NCBI RefSeq assembly: GCF_027925525.1
Contig: NZ_BSDJ01000024.1
Location: 47,421 to 111,420, forward strand
Length of the DNA: 64,000 nt
Direction: 5' to 3'
Source of the DNA: Paenibacillus tyrphae
Lineage (GTDB): Bacteria > Bacillota > Bacilli > Paenibacillales > NBRC-103111
Part shown: piece after piece, positions 24,212 through 32,679 of the stretch
How positions within the stretch are numbered: position 1 is the stretch's first letter
Layout: the number at the start of each line of letters is the position of its first letter
Translations under genes and position numbers: made by a program
Notes under the pieces: model-generated
Seen by the model: only the letters and a program-made list of their open reading frames with translations
Database searches by the model: none
Told to the model about the DNA's origin: nothing

Positions 24212-26212
24212 TTATTTTACCACAGATCCGTTCGGAATTGAATCGGAAACTGTCGCGAGAGTCAACCGGTCTCCTTGCGATGCGGCCAAAATCATGCCCT
24301 GCGACAATTCGCCGCGCAGCTTGACCGGCTTCAGGTTCGTGACGCAGATGACTTTGCGGCCGACCATTTGCTCCGGCGTGTAGTATTTGGCGATACCGGA
24401 GACAACCTGCCGCTGCTCGTAGCCGAGATCGAGCTGCAGCTTCAGCAGCTTGTCGGCGTTCTTCACCGGCTCCGCGGCGATGACCTCAGCCACCCGCAGG
24501 TCGACCTTGAAGAAATCGTCGATCGAGATCTCAGGCGAAGCCTCCGGCGCTGGCACGGCGGCCGTCTCCGCTTTCGCGTCCTCAGCCTTCGGCTCTTCAG
24601 ACGCGGACTCCGCCGCAGGCGCCGTACCGCCGCTCATCGATTCCGCGATGAACGCGATCTCCTTGTCCGCCTCGAGACGCGGAAACATCGCTTCGCCCTT
24701 CGCCACGCGTGTGCCGGCAGGCAGCGTGCCGAAAGCATGTACCGTGTCCCATACGGTGAGCGAACCGGCTTCGATGCCAAGCTGCTGCCACATGCGGCGC
24801 GGCGTCTCGGTCATGAACGGCTGCAGCAGCACGGACGAAATGCGCAGCGATTCAGCCAGCACGTACAGCACGGACCCGAGCGTCTCCCGCTTCGTCTCGT
24901 CTTTAGCAAGATTCCATGGCTGTGTCTCGTCGATGTATTTGTTCGTGCGGCTAACAAGCTGCCAGATCGCGGAGAGCGCTACGGAAAACTCCATTTTCTC
25001 CATCGCTTCCTCGACTTTGGCAACTGTCGCTTCGGCCGTCTCCAATACGGCAGCGTCGAATTCGGTCGCTCCGGCAACGTACGGCTGCACCTCGCCGCCG
25101 AAATATTTGTCGATCATCGCCACGGTCCGGCTGAGCAGATTGCCGAGGTCGTTCGCCAGATCGAAGTTGATCCGCTCTACGAAGCTTTCCGGCGTAAACG
25201 TGCCGTCAGAGCCGAACGGCACTTCCCGCATCAAGTAATAGCGAAGCGCGTCAAGGCCGTAGCGGTCGATCAAGGTGACCGGGTCCACGACGTTGCCTTT
25301 GGATTTGGACATTTTGCCGTCCTTCATCAGCAGCCAGCCGTGGCCGATGACCTTCTTCGGCAGCGGCAGACCAAGCGCCATCAGCATCGCCGGCCAGATG
25401 ATCGTATGGAAGCGCACGATCTCCTTGCTCATCAGGTGCACATCCGCCGGCCAGTACGTCTGGTAGCGGCTGTCATCCTCGCTGCCGTAGCCAAGCGCGG
25501 TAATATAGTTCGAGAGCGCGTCGATCCAGACGTAGATTACGTGCTTCGAATTGCCCGGCACGCGGATGCCCCAGTCGAACGTCGTCCGGGAGACGGCCAG
25601 ATCCTCCAGACCGGGCTTGATGAAGTTGTTGATCATCTCGTTGCGGCGGGATTCCGGGTGAATGAACTCCGGGTGCTTCTCGTAATGCTCGATCAGCCGG
25701 TCGGCATATTTGCTGAGCCGGAAAAAGTAGCTTTCTTCCTTCACCCACTCTACCGGGCGTCCGCAGTCCGGACATTTGCCGTCGACCAGCTTGTTTTCGA
25801 GGAAAAACGACTCGCACGGCGTACAGTACCAGCCTTCGTAATGGCCGAGGTAAATATCGTCCTGCTCGATCAGCTTCGTGAAAATTTTCTCAACGGCCTG
25901 CTTGTGGCGCGCGTCGGTCGTACGGATGAAATCGTCGTACGAGATGTCGAGCTTTTTCCACAGGTCCTTGATTCCGGCGACGATATCGTCCACGAACTGC
26001 TGCGGCGTCTTGCCCGTCTCCTGCGCTTTGCGCTCGATCTTCTGCCCGTGCTCGTCGGTGCCTGTCAAGTACATGACATTGTACCCGCGCAGCCGCTTGT
26101 ACCGCGCCATGACGTCGCCCGCCACCGTCGAATACGCGTGGCCGATGTGCAGCTTGTCGCTCGGGTAATAAATCGGTGTCGTGATGTAAAAGCTTTTCTT
26201 GGTTTCAGACAT
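24212..26212 (-). CDS. metG: Methionyl-tRNA synthetase
   Basis: The 666-residue class I synthetase has HIGH at 22-25, KMSKS at 300-304 and a zinc knuckle with Cys130, Cys133, Cys147 and Cys150. The anticodon-binding helical domain follows, then an acidic Ala/Glu linker (about 525-560) and a C-terminal OB-fold tRNA-binding domain (ISIDDFFKVDLRVAEVI to VVSGIAKYY). It charges initiator and elongator tRNA(Met). AGGAGGT precedes the ATG. Expression is controlled by a T-box leader. Confidence 0.97.
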   Translation of the reverse strand: MSETKKSFYITTPIYYPSDKLHIGHAYSTVAGDVMARYKRLRGYNVMYLTGTDEHGQKIERKAQETGKTPQQFVDDIVAGIKDLWKKLDISYDDFIRTTDARHKQAVEKIFTKLIEQDDIYLGHYEGWYCTPCESFFLENKLVDGKCPDCGRPVEWVKEESYFFRLSKYADRLIEHYEKHPEFIHPESRRNEMINNFIKPGLEDLAVSRTTFDWGIRVPGNSKHVIYVWIDALSNYITALGYGSEDDSRYQTYWPADVHLMSKEIVRFHTIIWPAMLMALGLPLPKKVIGHGWLLMKDGKMSKSKGNVVDPVTLIDRYGLDALRYYLMREVPFGSDGTFTPESFVERINFDLANDLGNLLSRTVAMIDKYFGGEVQPYVAGATEFDAAVLETAEATVAKVEEAMEKMEFSVALSAIWQLVSRTNKYIDETQPWNLAKDETKRETLGSVLYVLAESLRISSVLLQPFMTETPRRMWQQLGIEAGSLTVWDTVHAFGTLPAGTRVAKGEAMFPRLEADKEIAFIAESMSGGTAPAAESASEEPKAEDAKAETAAVPAPEASPEISIDDFFKVDLRVAEVIAAEPVKNADKLLKLQLDLGYEQRQVVSGIAKYYTPEQMVGRKVICVTNLKPVKLRGELSQGMILAASQGDRLTLATVSDSIPNGSVVK

Positions 26213-26242
26213 GTTCCAATGACCTCCTAGTAAATTGAAAAT

Positions 26243-26543
26243 GCAAAAAAGCTCTCATCCCTATGGGACGAGAGCTTCGAACTCACGCGGTACCACCCAA
26301 CTTCCCCCGTTCGGACGCATGGCGAACCAAAGCGCCGTTCGAGGCTTTACGGTCAATCGCTGACCATCCGTTAACGCCGGAGCTACGATGAAAGCTTACC
26401 GCCTGCGGCCGGCTTCGACCGCGAGCATGGCTCGCCTTCATATCCTCCCGGACCATCTTCCTTCGCATCGGCCGACCGGTTCTCAGCGTCTCCGGCTCTC
26501 TGTGCGGCTTCCGGCAAAGTACTCATCCGTTCATGGGATTATT
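26243..26543 (-). promoter_or_regulatory. T-box riboswitch leader of metG
   Basis: On the minus strand the leader contains the T-box sequence GGGTGGTACCGCG (around 26286-26299) and ends in a terminator, AAGCTCTCGTCCC / GGGATGAGAGCTT, followed by six T residues (26245-26277). Uncharged tRNA pairing with the T-box bulge favours the antiterminator. Stem I lies in the upstream half. Candidate ATG specifier triplets occur at 26454-26456 and 26439-26441, which I could not resolve without folding. Confidence 0.92.
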
Positions 26544-26549
26544 AAGCCA

Positions 26550-26579
26550 AATATATCGAAAATGAACCGTCCGTGTCAA
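26550..26579 (-). promoter_or_regulatory. SigA promoter of the metG T-box transcript
   Basis: On the minus strand TTGACA (26574-26579) and TATATT (26550-26555) are 18 bases apart (ATATAT with 17 is an alternative). The -35 hexamer contains the yidD stop codon. Confidence 0.75.
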
Positions 26580-26785
26580 GGGACATGATCCACTCCCCCA
26601 GGATGGAACGGATGGCACTTGCAGATCCGTTTCACCGTAAGCCACGAGCCGCGAGCCGCACCGTGCTTCTCCAGCGCTTCCAGCGCGTAGGCGGAGCAGG
26701 TCGGGTAGAACCGGCAGGTCGGCGGTTTCAGCGGCGAGATCCATTTGCGGTAAAAGCGGACGCCTCCTTGCAATACCCGTTTCAC
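26576..26785 (-). CDS. yidD: Membrane protein insertion efficiency factor YidD
   Basis: The short protein shows the YidD family motifs RFYRKWISPLKPPTCRFYPTCSAYALEAL and a C-terminal CHPFHPGG. Its three conserved Cys are present. It sits at the inner face of the membrane and assists YidC-type insertion. GTG 26785 is proposed as start (69 residues) because AGGAG lies about 11 bases upstream; an open frame reaches an ATG at 26851. It is not next to rpmH/rnpA as in some genomes. Confidence 0.92.
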   Translation of the reverse strand: MKRVLQGGVRFYRKWISPLKPPTCRFYPTCSAYALEALEKHGAARGSWLTVKRICKCHPFHPGGVDHVP

Positions 26786-26886
26786 GATGGTCGCGGCTCC
26801 TTTCCTCGGCTTGTTTCTATCATCATGCCTGAACGAGGGGGCCGGTGTCAAACAAGGAGTAGCCCGTGCCGACCATGCGATAGTAA

Positions 26887-26934
26887 AAAGGTCTGCGCCG
26901 CGTCCATCTTGCGATGGGGTACGGGCAGACCTTT
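26887..26934 (-). terminator. Terminator after the secreted repeat-protein gene
   Basis: AAAGGTCTGC (26887-26896) pairs with GCAGACCTTT (26925-26934); the minus-strand stem is followed by a run of five T residues. The loop may fold further. Confidence 0.65.
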
Positions 26935-26961
26935 GCGGGCTTGGACGAGAGTAACTTGTGA

Positions 26962-27423
26962 CTAGCTGCTCTTCTTCGTTTGCTTGCTCGCTTTGTGCTC
27001 TTGCTTCTTCGCCTGCTTGCTTGCCTTCTGCTCCTGCTTCTTCGCTTGAATCTCCTTGGCGAGCTCTTGGGCGGTTTTGCCTTGGGTGGAAATACCCAGC
27101 TTCTCCGCTTCGGCTTTCCGCTTGGCCAGCGCTTCGGCGCGCTTCTGCTCGGCGAGCGCCTTGCGCTTTTCCTGAATGGACGCTTTCAGCTCTTTCGCTG
27201 TCTTGCCGTCGGTCGCGATCCCGAGACTTGCCGCTTTTGCCTGCAGCTGCGCGAGCTGCTCGGCCTGCTGCGACGCCTTGGCTTGCTTATGCTGAGCCTT
27301 GGCTTCTTTCACGGCAGTCTGGCTTGGCTTCTGCGCGGCAGCCGGTGCAGCGCTTGCGGATACCGCCCCGCCGAGCAGCATGGCGCAGGCAAGGCCAACC
27401 GATACGAGCTTGTTCATCTTCAT
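26962..27423 (-). CDS. Secreted Lys/Ala/Gln-rich protein with two internal repeats
   Basis: The 153-residue product starts with a signal peptide (MKMNKLVSVGLACAMLLGGA, cleavage near ASA-AP). The mature part is strongly helical and charged, with two copies of a LGIxTxGKTAxELxxxIxxKK module about 50 residues apart, and a Lys-rich tail (KQEQKASKQAKKQEHKASKQ). No enzyme motif is seen. It could be a cell-wall or spore-associated binding protein; function unknown. ATG 27423 has GGGAGG eight bases upstream; upstream ATGs lack proper spacing. Confidence 0.82.
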   Translation of the reverse strand: MKMNKLVSVGLACAMLLGGAVSASAAPAAAQKPSQTAVKEAKAQHKQAKASQQAEQLAQLQAKAASLGIATDGKTAKELKASIQEKRKALAEQKRAEALAKRKAEAEKLGISTQGKTAQELAKEIQAKKQEQKASKQAKKQEHKASKQTKKSS

Positions 27424-27516
27424 AGTCATTTCCTCCCACAACTTGTTGTCGTATGTAGTGTTGCGAGAAAAATGTACCATGGATTTATTACATAACTATG
27501 ACAAGACCGGATCGCG

Positions 27517-28191
27517 TTACCGCAGCCCCTCCAACCTGCTGCGAAGCGCCTGCATCGGAGACAGCACCCGGGCGCCGGACGAAGCTTCGACCCGTGCGGC
27601 CGCGTCCGTCATCGACAATTGCGCCGCCGCGACCGGGGCAGATGCCCTCTCTACCAAGCCCAGCAGGAACGCTTCAGCCTGCTCCGCATACGCCGCATCC
27701 CGTCCTTGCAGCAGCAGCTCGAAGCAGCCCGGGTCGGACACCGCCGTCTGCGCCTTGAACGCTCTGCCCTGCAGCTTGGCATGGGCATGCAGCCGCTCCA
27801 TCGTCCCTTCTACAGTGGCCGGGTTCGTGAAGGCGACGACCGCCTCGTCCCCAAGTTTCAGCAGCTCGTCAAACCACGGTTCGTCGATCGCGATGACCGG
27901 AATGCCGCCCGTCGCTTCGAGCGTTTGCTCCAAGGGCGACAGTGCGGCGATATAATTCGTGCATGTGATGACGATGGCGTCCACCCCGCAGCCGGCGATC
28001 CATTCCAGTTGGCCGCGCAGCTTCACTTGCACCTGCCGCGTCTCCGCTTCGGATGCTGCCCGGGTCAGCCAATGGATCGCGCCAGGATCGACAAAGTGCA
28101 GACAGGAGAACGCCTCGCGATCCAGGCCTTCCTCCAAATACCGGATATTCGAATGATGCGCATGCAAGCAGCCCAGCCGCTTTACCGCCAT
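27517..28191 (-). CDS. Aspartate/glutamate racemase-family protein
   Basis: The protein begins MAVKRLGCLHAHHSNIRYLE and contains the second conserved cysteine segment VDAIVITCTNYIAAL, as in the Asp/Glu/hydantoin racemase superfamily. The first catalytic cysteine, usually in a G-C/TxN context near residue 75, is not obvious, so activity as a racemase is doubtful. ATG 28191 has GGGAGGCGG before it; an upstream start at 28227 is weaker. Transcribed from the same strand as the MreB-type gene 112 bases upstream. Confidence 0.75.
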   Translation of the reverse strand: MAVKRLGCLHAHHSNIRYLEEGLDREAFSCLHFVDPGAIHWLTRAASEAETRQVQVKLRGQLEWIAGCGVDAIVITCTNYIAALSPLEQTLEATGGIPVIAIDEPWFDELLKLGDEAVVAFTNPATVEGTMERLHAHAKLQGRAFKAQTAVSDPGCFELLLQGRDAAYAEQAEAFLLGLVERASAPVAAAQLSMTDAAARVEASSGARVLSPMQALRSRLEGLR

Positions 28192-28303
28192 GACAACCGC
28201 CTCCCTATGTGCCCAAGCTTTTTTCATAGCTTAGCGGCAATTCCATGAACGGTCAACGGCTTATTTCCGGGCTCTTCAGCAGCTTCTGAGCCTGGGCCGT
28301 CTT

Positions 28304-29374
28304 CTAGGCGTCCTGCCGCAGAGGCTCCTCTTCCGCCTGTACGCCGGCGTTCCGCCCGGCGATCGCATTCCCGCGGCTCCAGCCCTCCCGCTTGAAGTCG
28401 ATCATCATCCCCGCTCCCAGCGCCGTGCAATCCTGCGGCTCCGCCGCCAGATGGACGGGGACGCTGGTCTCCGCCTGAATCCGCTCGACCAGCCCGTGAA
28501 GCAGCGAGCCGCCTCCACACAGGAGGATGCCCCGCTCCACCACATCTCCGGCAAGCTCCGGCGGACAGTGCTCCAGCGTCACCCGGATCGCGTCCAGAAT
28601 GGTCGCCAGAAAATCGTCCATCAATTCGAAAATTTCCCCGGAGGTCAAGCGAAGCGACCGGGGCAGACCGTCGATCAAATCCCGCCCTTTAATATCGATG
28701 GCCTTGTCCTTCTGCCGCTCGACGACCGACCCGATCTGCTTCTTGATCTCCTCCGCGGTCCGTTCGCCGATGGCCAGATTGTACGTCTTTTTGACGTATT
28801 CGATGATATCCTGATCAAGCGACATCCCTGCGCGCCGCACCGTATGGCTGACCACGATGCCGCCAAGCGACAGCACGGCCACTTGACTCGCCCCCCCGCC
28901 GATATCAAGCACCAAGCTGCCGATCGGCTGGTCGACCGGAAGTCCGGCCCCAAGCGCCGCGGCAAGCGGCTCTTCCACGGCTACCGCCTTCTTGGCGCCT
29001 TTATGCACCATCGTCTCTTCGACGGCGCGCTTCTGCACGTTCGTAATGCCGCACGGCACCGATATGTATACTTGCGAGCTGCGGAACCAAGGGGCCCGCC
29101 CTTGAATTTTTTTAATAAAATGCTGAAGCATCGCGCTCGTAATGTCAAAGTTGGCAATCACCCCGTCCATCAGCGGATAAATGATGTCGATATTGCCCGG
29201 GGTCCGGCCGATCATGGCCTGCGCTTCCGTACCGGCCGCCACCATCTCGCCCGAATCCTGCCGGATCGCCACCACGGACGGTTCCCGTAGAACGATGCCT
29301 TTCCCGTGCTGGTAAATCACCGTATTCGAAGTTCCCAAATCAATGCCGTACAGCGTATCAAATCGCTTTAACAT
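28304..29374 (-). CDS. MreB/Mbl-family actin-like cell-shape protein
   Basis: The 356-residue protein has the actin-fold motifs of MreB: YGIDLGTSNTVIY (phosphate 1), LVLDIGGGASQVAV (phosphate 2) and ILLCGGGSLLHGL (adenosine). It is slightly longer than typical MreB owing to a C-terminal tail. It should polymerise under the membrane and guide lateral wall synthesis, most like Mbl or MreBH paralogues because mreCD are not adjacent. AAGGAGG before ATG 29374 lies inside the end of the preceding histidine kinase gene, with which it overlaps by 17 bases. Confidence 0.9.
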   Translation of the reverse strand: MLKRFDTLYGIDLGTSNTVIYQHGKGIVLREPSVVAIRQDSGEMVAAGTEAQAMIGRTPGNIDIIYPLMDGVIANFDITSAMLQHFIKKIQGRAPWFRSSQVYISVPCGITNVQKRAVEETMVHKGAKKAVAVEEPLAAALGAGLPVDQPIGSLVLDIGGGASQVAVLSLGGIVVSHTVRRAGMSLDQDIIEYVKKTYNLAIGERTAEEIKKQIGSVVERQKDKAIDIKGRDLIDGLPRSLRLTSGEIFELMDDFLATILDAIRVTLEHCPPELAGDVVERGILLCGGGSLLHGLVERIQAETSVPVHLAAEPQDCTALGAGMMIDFKREGWSRGNAIAGRNAGVQAEEEPLRQDA

Positions 29375-30827
29375 GTTGTCTTCCTCCTTCGTGTATTGCG
29401 TTCTGAGCCGCCGGCAGCCGGAACTCGAATACGGTTCCTTGGCCGACTTCGCTGCGGACGGTAATCGTCCCGCCGTGCAACTCGACCAGCTCCCGGACAA
29501 TAGCCAGTCCGAGCCCGGTACCGCTGCTTTTCTTGCTCCGGCCGCGGTCCACCTTGAAAAAGCGCTCCCAGATCATCTCCTGATCGTCGGGAGAAATGCC
29601 GATGCCGGTATCCGCCACGCGAATGACAAGCAATTCGCTTTCCGCGCGGGCGCTCAGCAAGATTTTGCCGTTTTCCGTAAATTTCACGGCATTCTTCACT
29701 AAATTTTTCATAATTTGCTCGAAGCGGTCCCGGTCCGCATACGCGTCCGGCAGTCCCTCTTCCGTCTGCATTTCGATCGTCGTGTTGCGCTCGGCAGCCT
29801 CCGGCCCGAACATGGCGGCGATGTGCGCAAATAACTGCCGCACGTCCACCGGGCTGCGGGACAAGGCAATCTCGTCGTTTTCCAGCTTGATCAGATCGGC
29901 GATGTCATCCACCAAACGATTCATATGAAGCGTTTCTTTGTAAATGATGTCGTAATATTTCGGCTTGGCCGCATCGTCGATCAGATCGTCCTGCAGCGCC
30001 TCCAGAAACCCTTGCATAGCCGTCAGCGGCGTTCGCAGCTCGTGGGATACGTTCGCCAGGAAGTCCTGGCGGATTTGCTCCTGCTTGCGCTTGTCTTCGT
30101 CCGTACGCTGCAACTTGTCCGCCATTTGATTGATGGTGGCGGCCAGCTCTCCGATCTCGTCGTTCGAATAAATCTCGATCCGCTCGCCGTAATCTCCATG
30201 CCCGATACGCAGCGCCAGCTTATCGATCCTCCGCAGCGGCCGGGAGATGGACCACGACAAATACGACGCCGTCGCCGCCGACAGCAGCACGCCCACGAGC
30301 GTGACCCACAGGATTGTTTCCCGCATTAACGTGATCGTTTCGTTCATTCCGGCCACCGAGGCGTGCAGGACGATTCCTCCGTATACCTCATTGTCCTTGC
30401 CCCATGGGACGACGACGGACAGCATCGACTCCTTGAGCCCCTCGAACCGCGGCTCGTTCAGCAGCGCCTCTTCGCCGTTCAAGACTTTACGCACGACGGC
30501 AGAGTCGACGGATTTGCCGACGTACACCTCGTCCTTGCTGGAGGTGGCAGCGATTTTGCCGCTCCGGTCGAACAGCCAAATGCGCGCGTCAAACGTCTGA
30601 TCGAAGAACAAGAGCTGCTCCTTGACGCGATCGTCCGGGACGGCGACGGTTTGAATCGCCAGGTTGACCCGCTTCGCCTTGCGCAGCAGCTCTTCCTTTT
30701 GCGAATCGACGATGTAGCCCTTGGTCAGCAGCGAAAGCAGAAACCCGACGACGCACAGGCCCAGCAGCATGGTGAACATATGGCCGAACAGCAGCCGGCG
30801 GAAAATGCTTCTGCCGATACCGAGCAT
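29358..30827 (-). CDS. Sensor histidine kinase (HAMP, HisKA, HATPase)
   Basis: The 489-residue kinase has two membrane segments (about 15-35 and 172-192) flanking an extracytoplasmic domain of about 135 residues, a HAMP region (about 193-245), the phosphoacceptor His262 in NVSHELRTPLTA, and N/G1/G2 ATP-binding boxes ending in GTGLGLAIV. It resembles PhoR/ResE-type kinases; the signal is unknown. Its start overlaps the regulator stop by one base (TAATG), and its 3' end carries the ribosome binding site of the MreB-type gene, so the three genes are tightly coupled. Confidence 0.93.
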   Translation of the reverse strand: MLGIGRSIFRRLLFGHMFTMLLGLCVVGFLLSLLTKGYIVDSQKEELLRKAKRVNLAIQTVAVPDDRVKEQLLFFDQTFDARIWLFDRSGKIAATSSKDEVYVGKSVDSAVVRKVLNGEEALLNEPRFEGLKESMLSVVVPWGKDNEVYGGIVLHASVAGMNETITLMRETILWVTLVGVLLSAATASYLSWSISRPLRRIDKLALRIGHGDYGERIEIYSNDEIGELAATINQMADKLQRTDEDKRKQEQIRQDFLANVSHELRTPLTAMQGFLEALQDDLIDDAAKPKYYDIIYKETLHMNRLVDDIADLIKLENDEIALSRSPVDVRQLFAHIAAMFGPEAAERNTTIEMQTEEGLPDAYADRDRFEQIMKNLVKNAVKFTENGKILLSARAESELLVIRVADTGIGISPDDQEMIWERFFKVDRGRSKKSSGTGLGLAIVRELVELHGGTITVRSEVGQGTVFEFRLPAAQNAIHEGGRQHVKAI

Positions 30828-31525
30828 TATTCCTGAACCTCGAATTTATACCCTACGCCCCACACCGTATGAATACAGTCGCTGCGGTACGGGAGCAGCT
30901 TCTCCCTTAATTTTTTCACGTGCACGTCGACCGTCCGGATATCCCCGATAAACTCGTAGCCCCACACCTGCTCCAGCAGCTGTTCCCGCGTATACACCGT
31001 CCCCGGCGACCGGGCCAGATGCGTCAGCAGATCGAACTCCTTCGGGCGAAGAACGATTCGCTCCTCCCCGGCCAGCACCTCGCGGCGCTCCGTGTTGATG
31101 GATAACCCCTCAAACGTGATGGCAACCGGTTCATCTGGTTCTCCCGGCAATTTGCGGCGCTGCATCCGGCGGAAGATCGCCTTGATCCGCGCTACCAGTT
31201 CCCGCGGACTGAACGGCTTCGTGACGTAATCGTCGGCGCCGAGCTCAAGCCCGAGCACCCGGTCGAATTCTTCCCGCTTCGCCGTCAGCATGATGACGGG
31301 AATATCGAATCTCTTTAAAATTTGGCGGCATGCTTCGAAGCCGTCCATCTTCGGCATCATGACGTCGAGAATGACGATGTCCGGCGCTTCTTTCTCGACA
31401 AGCTCAAGCGCCTCCTCGCCATCCTGCGCCTCAATCATGCTGATGTGCTGCTTTTCAAAATAAAGCCGAATGATCTCCCTGACGTTCGGGTCATCGTCGG
31501 CGACCAGTACTTTCCAAGAATTCAT
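30827..31525 (-). CDS. OmpR/PhoB-family response regulator
   Basis: The 232-residue protein has a receiver domain (acid pocket ADDDP, phosphoacceptor Asp54 in VILDVMMPKMDG, conserved TAKRE and TKPFSP) and a C-terminal winged helix (LRPKEFDLLTHLARSPG, then RTVDVHVKKLREKL). It is the partner of the following kinase. Co-transcription with the MreB-type gene suggests control of wall growth or shape, which is inference. Confidence 0.95.
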   Translation of the reverse strand: MNSWKVLVADDDPNVREIIRLYFEKQHISMIEAQDGEEALELVEKEAPDIVILDVMMPKMDGFEACRQILKRFDIPVIMLTAKREEFDRVLGLELGADDYVTKPFSPRELVARIKAIFRRMQRRKLPGEPDEPVAITFEGLSINTERREVLAGEERIVLRPKEFDLLTHLARSPGTVYTREQLLEQVWGYEFIGDIRTVDVHVKKLREKLLPYRSDCIHTVWGVGYKFEVQE

Positions 31526-31683
31526 GCAGACAATGCTCCTTTTGCCGGTGAAGATACTATAGCATTCTCCCGCCCCCCCTATTTTGCGGGGGGATTAGCC
31601 GAAAAAGGGGCCGTACTCCTTAACGTTACACGAAAAATTTGAGCAAATTGTGTTCAAAATCGGACCAAACGGTTAAATAACTA

Positions 31684-31700
31684 TGTTCAAAGCATGAACA
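31684..31700. promoter_or_regulatory. Inverted repeat between the two-component operon and the PIN pair
   Basis: TGTTCA (31684-31689) and TGAACA (31695-31700) form a perfect dyad around five bases; a further TGTTCA half-site occurs about 35 bases to the left. It lies in the divergent intergenic region and could be an operator for either operon. Confidence 0.4.
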
Positions 31701-31812
31701 CGTTCAGATAAAGGCGAAAATCCCCCAAAAACGGCGATTTTTGTCGAACAGTATAAGGAAGTCGGCTTGCGCATTCAAGCCCATATAAATTGTGTTGTGG
31801 AAGGTGACGCCC

Positions 31813-32154
31813 ATGAGCAGTTCCAAGGATTTCATGCAGAGCCAGCTGAGGAAGTGGAAATCCGCCGCATCCCAGCTCATTTCGACGGAGGGAGAAGCCG
31901 TCGAGACCGCCGCCATCGAGCTGGAGCCCGAGGTTTACGATAAGTGCAGACGAATGGCCGAAACCGAACAGACGACCGTCAGCGCCGTGGTTCACTATAT
32001 GATCGACCAATATTTTGCCGTGCGGTCCCACGAGATGGCATTTCAAGCGACGCTGGAGCAGAAGGAAAAAAATCCGCTGCTGCAGCTCGACGGCTTGACG
32101 AAGCGGAAGGAACGGTATACGGGCGAGGAGGTGCAGAGCTATGATCGTGCATGA
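31813..32154 (+). CDS. Putative antitoxin-like DNA-binding partner of the PIN protein
   Basis: The 113-residue protein has a central segment IELEPEVYDKCRRMAETEQTT followed by VSAVVHYMIDQYF, which resembles a ribbon-helix-helix fold, then a basic C-terminal tail that could wrap a toxin. GGAAGGTG precedes ATG 31813. Its end overlaps the PIN gene by 14 bases, the usual layout of antitoxin and toxin. The assignment rests on this layout and the weak fold pattern. Confidence 0.65.
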   Translation: MSSSKDFMQSQLRKWKSAASQLISTEGEAVETAAIELEPEVYDKCRRMAETEQTTVSAVVHYMIDQYFAVRSHEMAFQATLEQKEKNPLLQLDGLTKRKERYTGEEVQSYDRA

Positions 32155-32608
32155 TTCCGCAGCCTTGCATCAAGCCGTCTTTCTGGAACAGTCCGCCCTG
32201 ATGGCGTTTATGAATCCGGAGGACCCGTACTATTTGAAGGCCCGGTCGCTGTTCTTCGACCTGGACGATATGGACCGGCATTTGGCTACGACGAACTATG
32301 TAATTTTCGAAACGCACCAATGGCTGCGCAATCATTTTGATTATTCGGATGCGCAGTTCTTCTTGAACACGATGGAAAAAGCGGTCCAGCAGGGCGTGCT
32401 GACGATCGTGCCGGGAACGCCGGAGTTGGAGCGGGAATCGAAGCGGCTCATTATCGATTTTCCGAACTACCGCTTCTCACTTACTGAAGCGATGACGGCC
32501 GTCGTGATGCTGTCCTGCCAGATGAAACGGATTTTCACCTTTAATCCGAATTATTCGTTCCTGCCCAAGCTGGATCGTGAAATCAAGGTGCTGCCAAGCA
32601 TTTTGTAA
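32141..32608 (+). CDS. PIN-domain protein with substituted acidic residues
   Basis: The 155-residue protein has the PIN (VapC-like ribonuclease) pattern, but the usual Asp residues are altered: Glu16 in FLEQSALMAF, Glu57 in IFETHQWL (normal), Glu116 in SLTEAMTA where Asp is usual, and Asn135 in FTFNPNYSF where Asp is usual. Metal binding may be weakened or changed. It overlaps the preceding antitoxin-like gene, and a terminator follows. It may be a degenerate toxin or a PIN variant with another job. Confidence 0.78.
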   Translation: MIVHDSAALHQAVFLEQSALMAFMNPEDPYYLKARSLFFDLDDMDRHLATTNYVIFETHQWLRNHFDYSDAQFFLNTMEKAVQQGVLTIVPGTPELERESKRLIIDFPNYRFSLTEAMTAVVMLSCQMKRIFTFNPNYSFLPKLDREIKVLPSIL

Positions 32609-32624
32609 CGAAGCGGTGAAAAAG

Positions 32625-32674
32625 AAAAACCTGACGGCCGGCCCGGCTTGGGGCTGCGCATCGTCAGGTTTTTG
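32625..32674. terminator. Bidirectional terminator between the PIN gene and the NUDIX gene
   Basis: AAAAACCTGACG (32625-32636) pairs with CGTCAGGTTTTT (32662-32673), giving T-runs on both strands between convergent genes. Confidence 0.8.
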
Positions 32675-32679
32675 CTGTT

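Noticed and set aside
24275..26230. A 651-codon plus-strand open frame across metG
   Set aside because: It is the antisense shadow of a high-GC synthetase gene; its product is Arg/His-rich with no domain, while the minus strand has all MetRS motifs.
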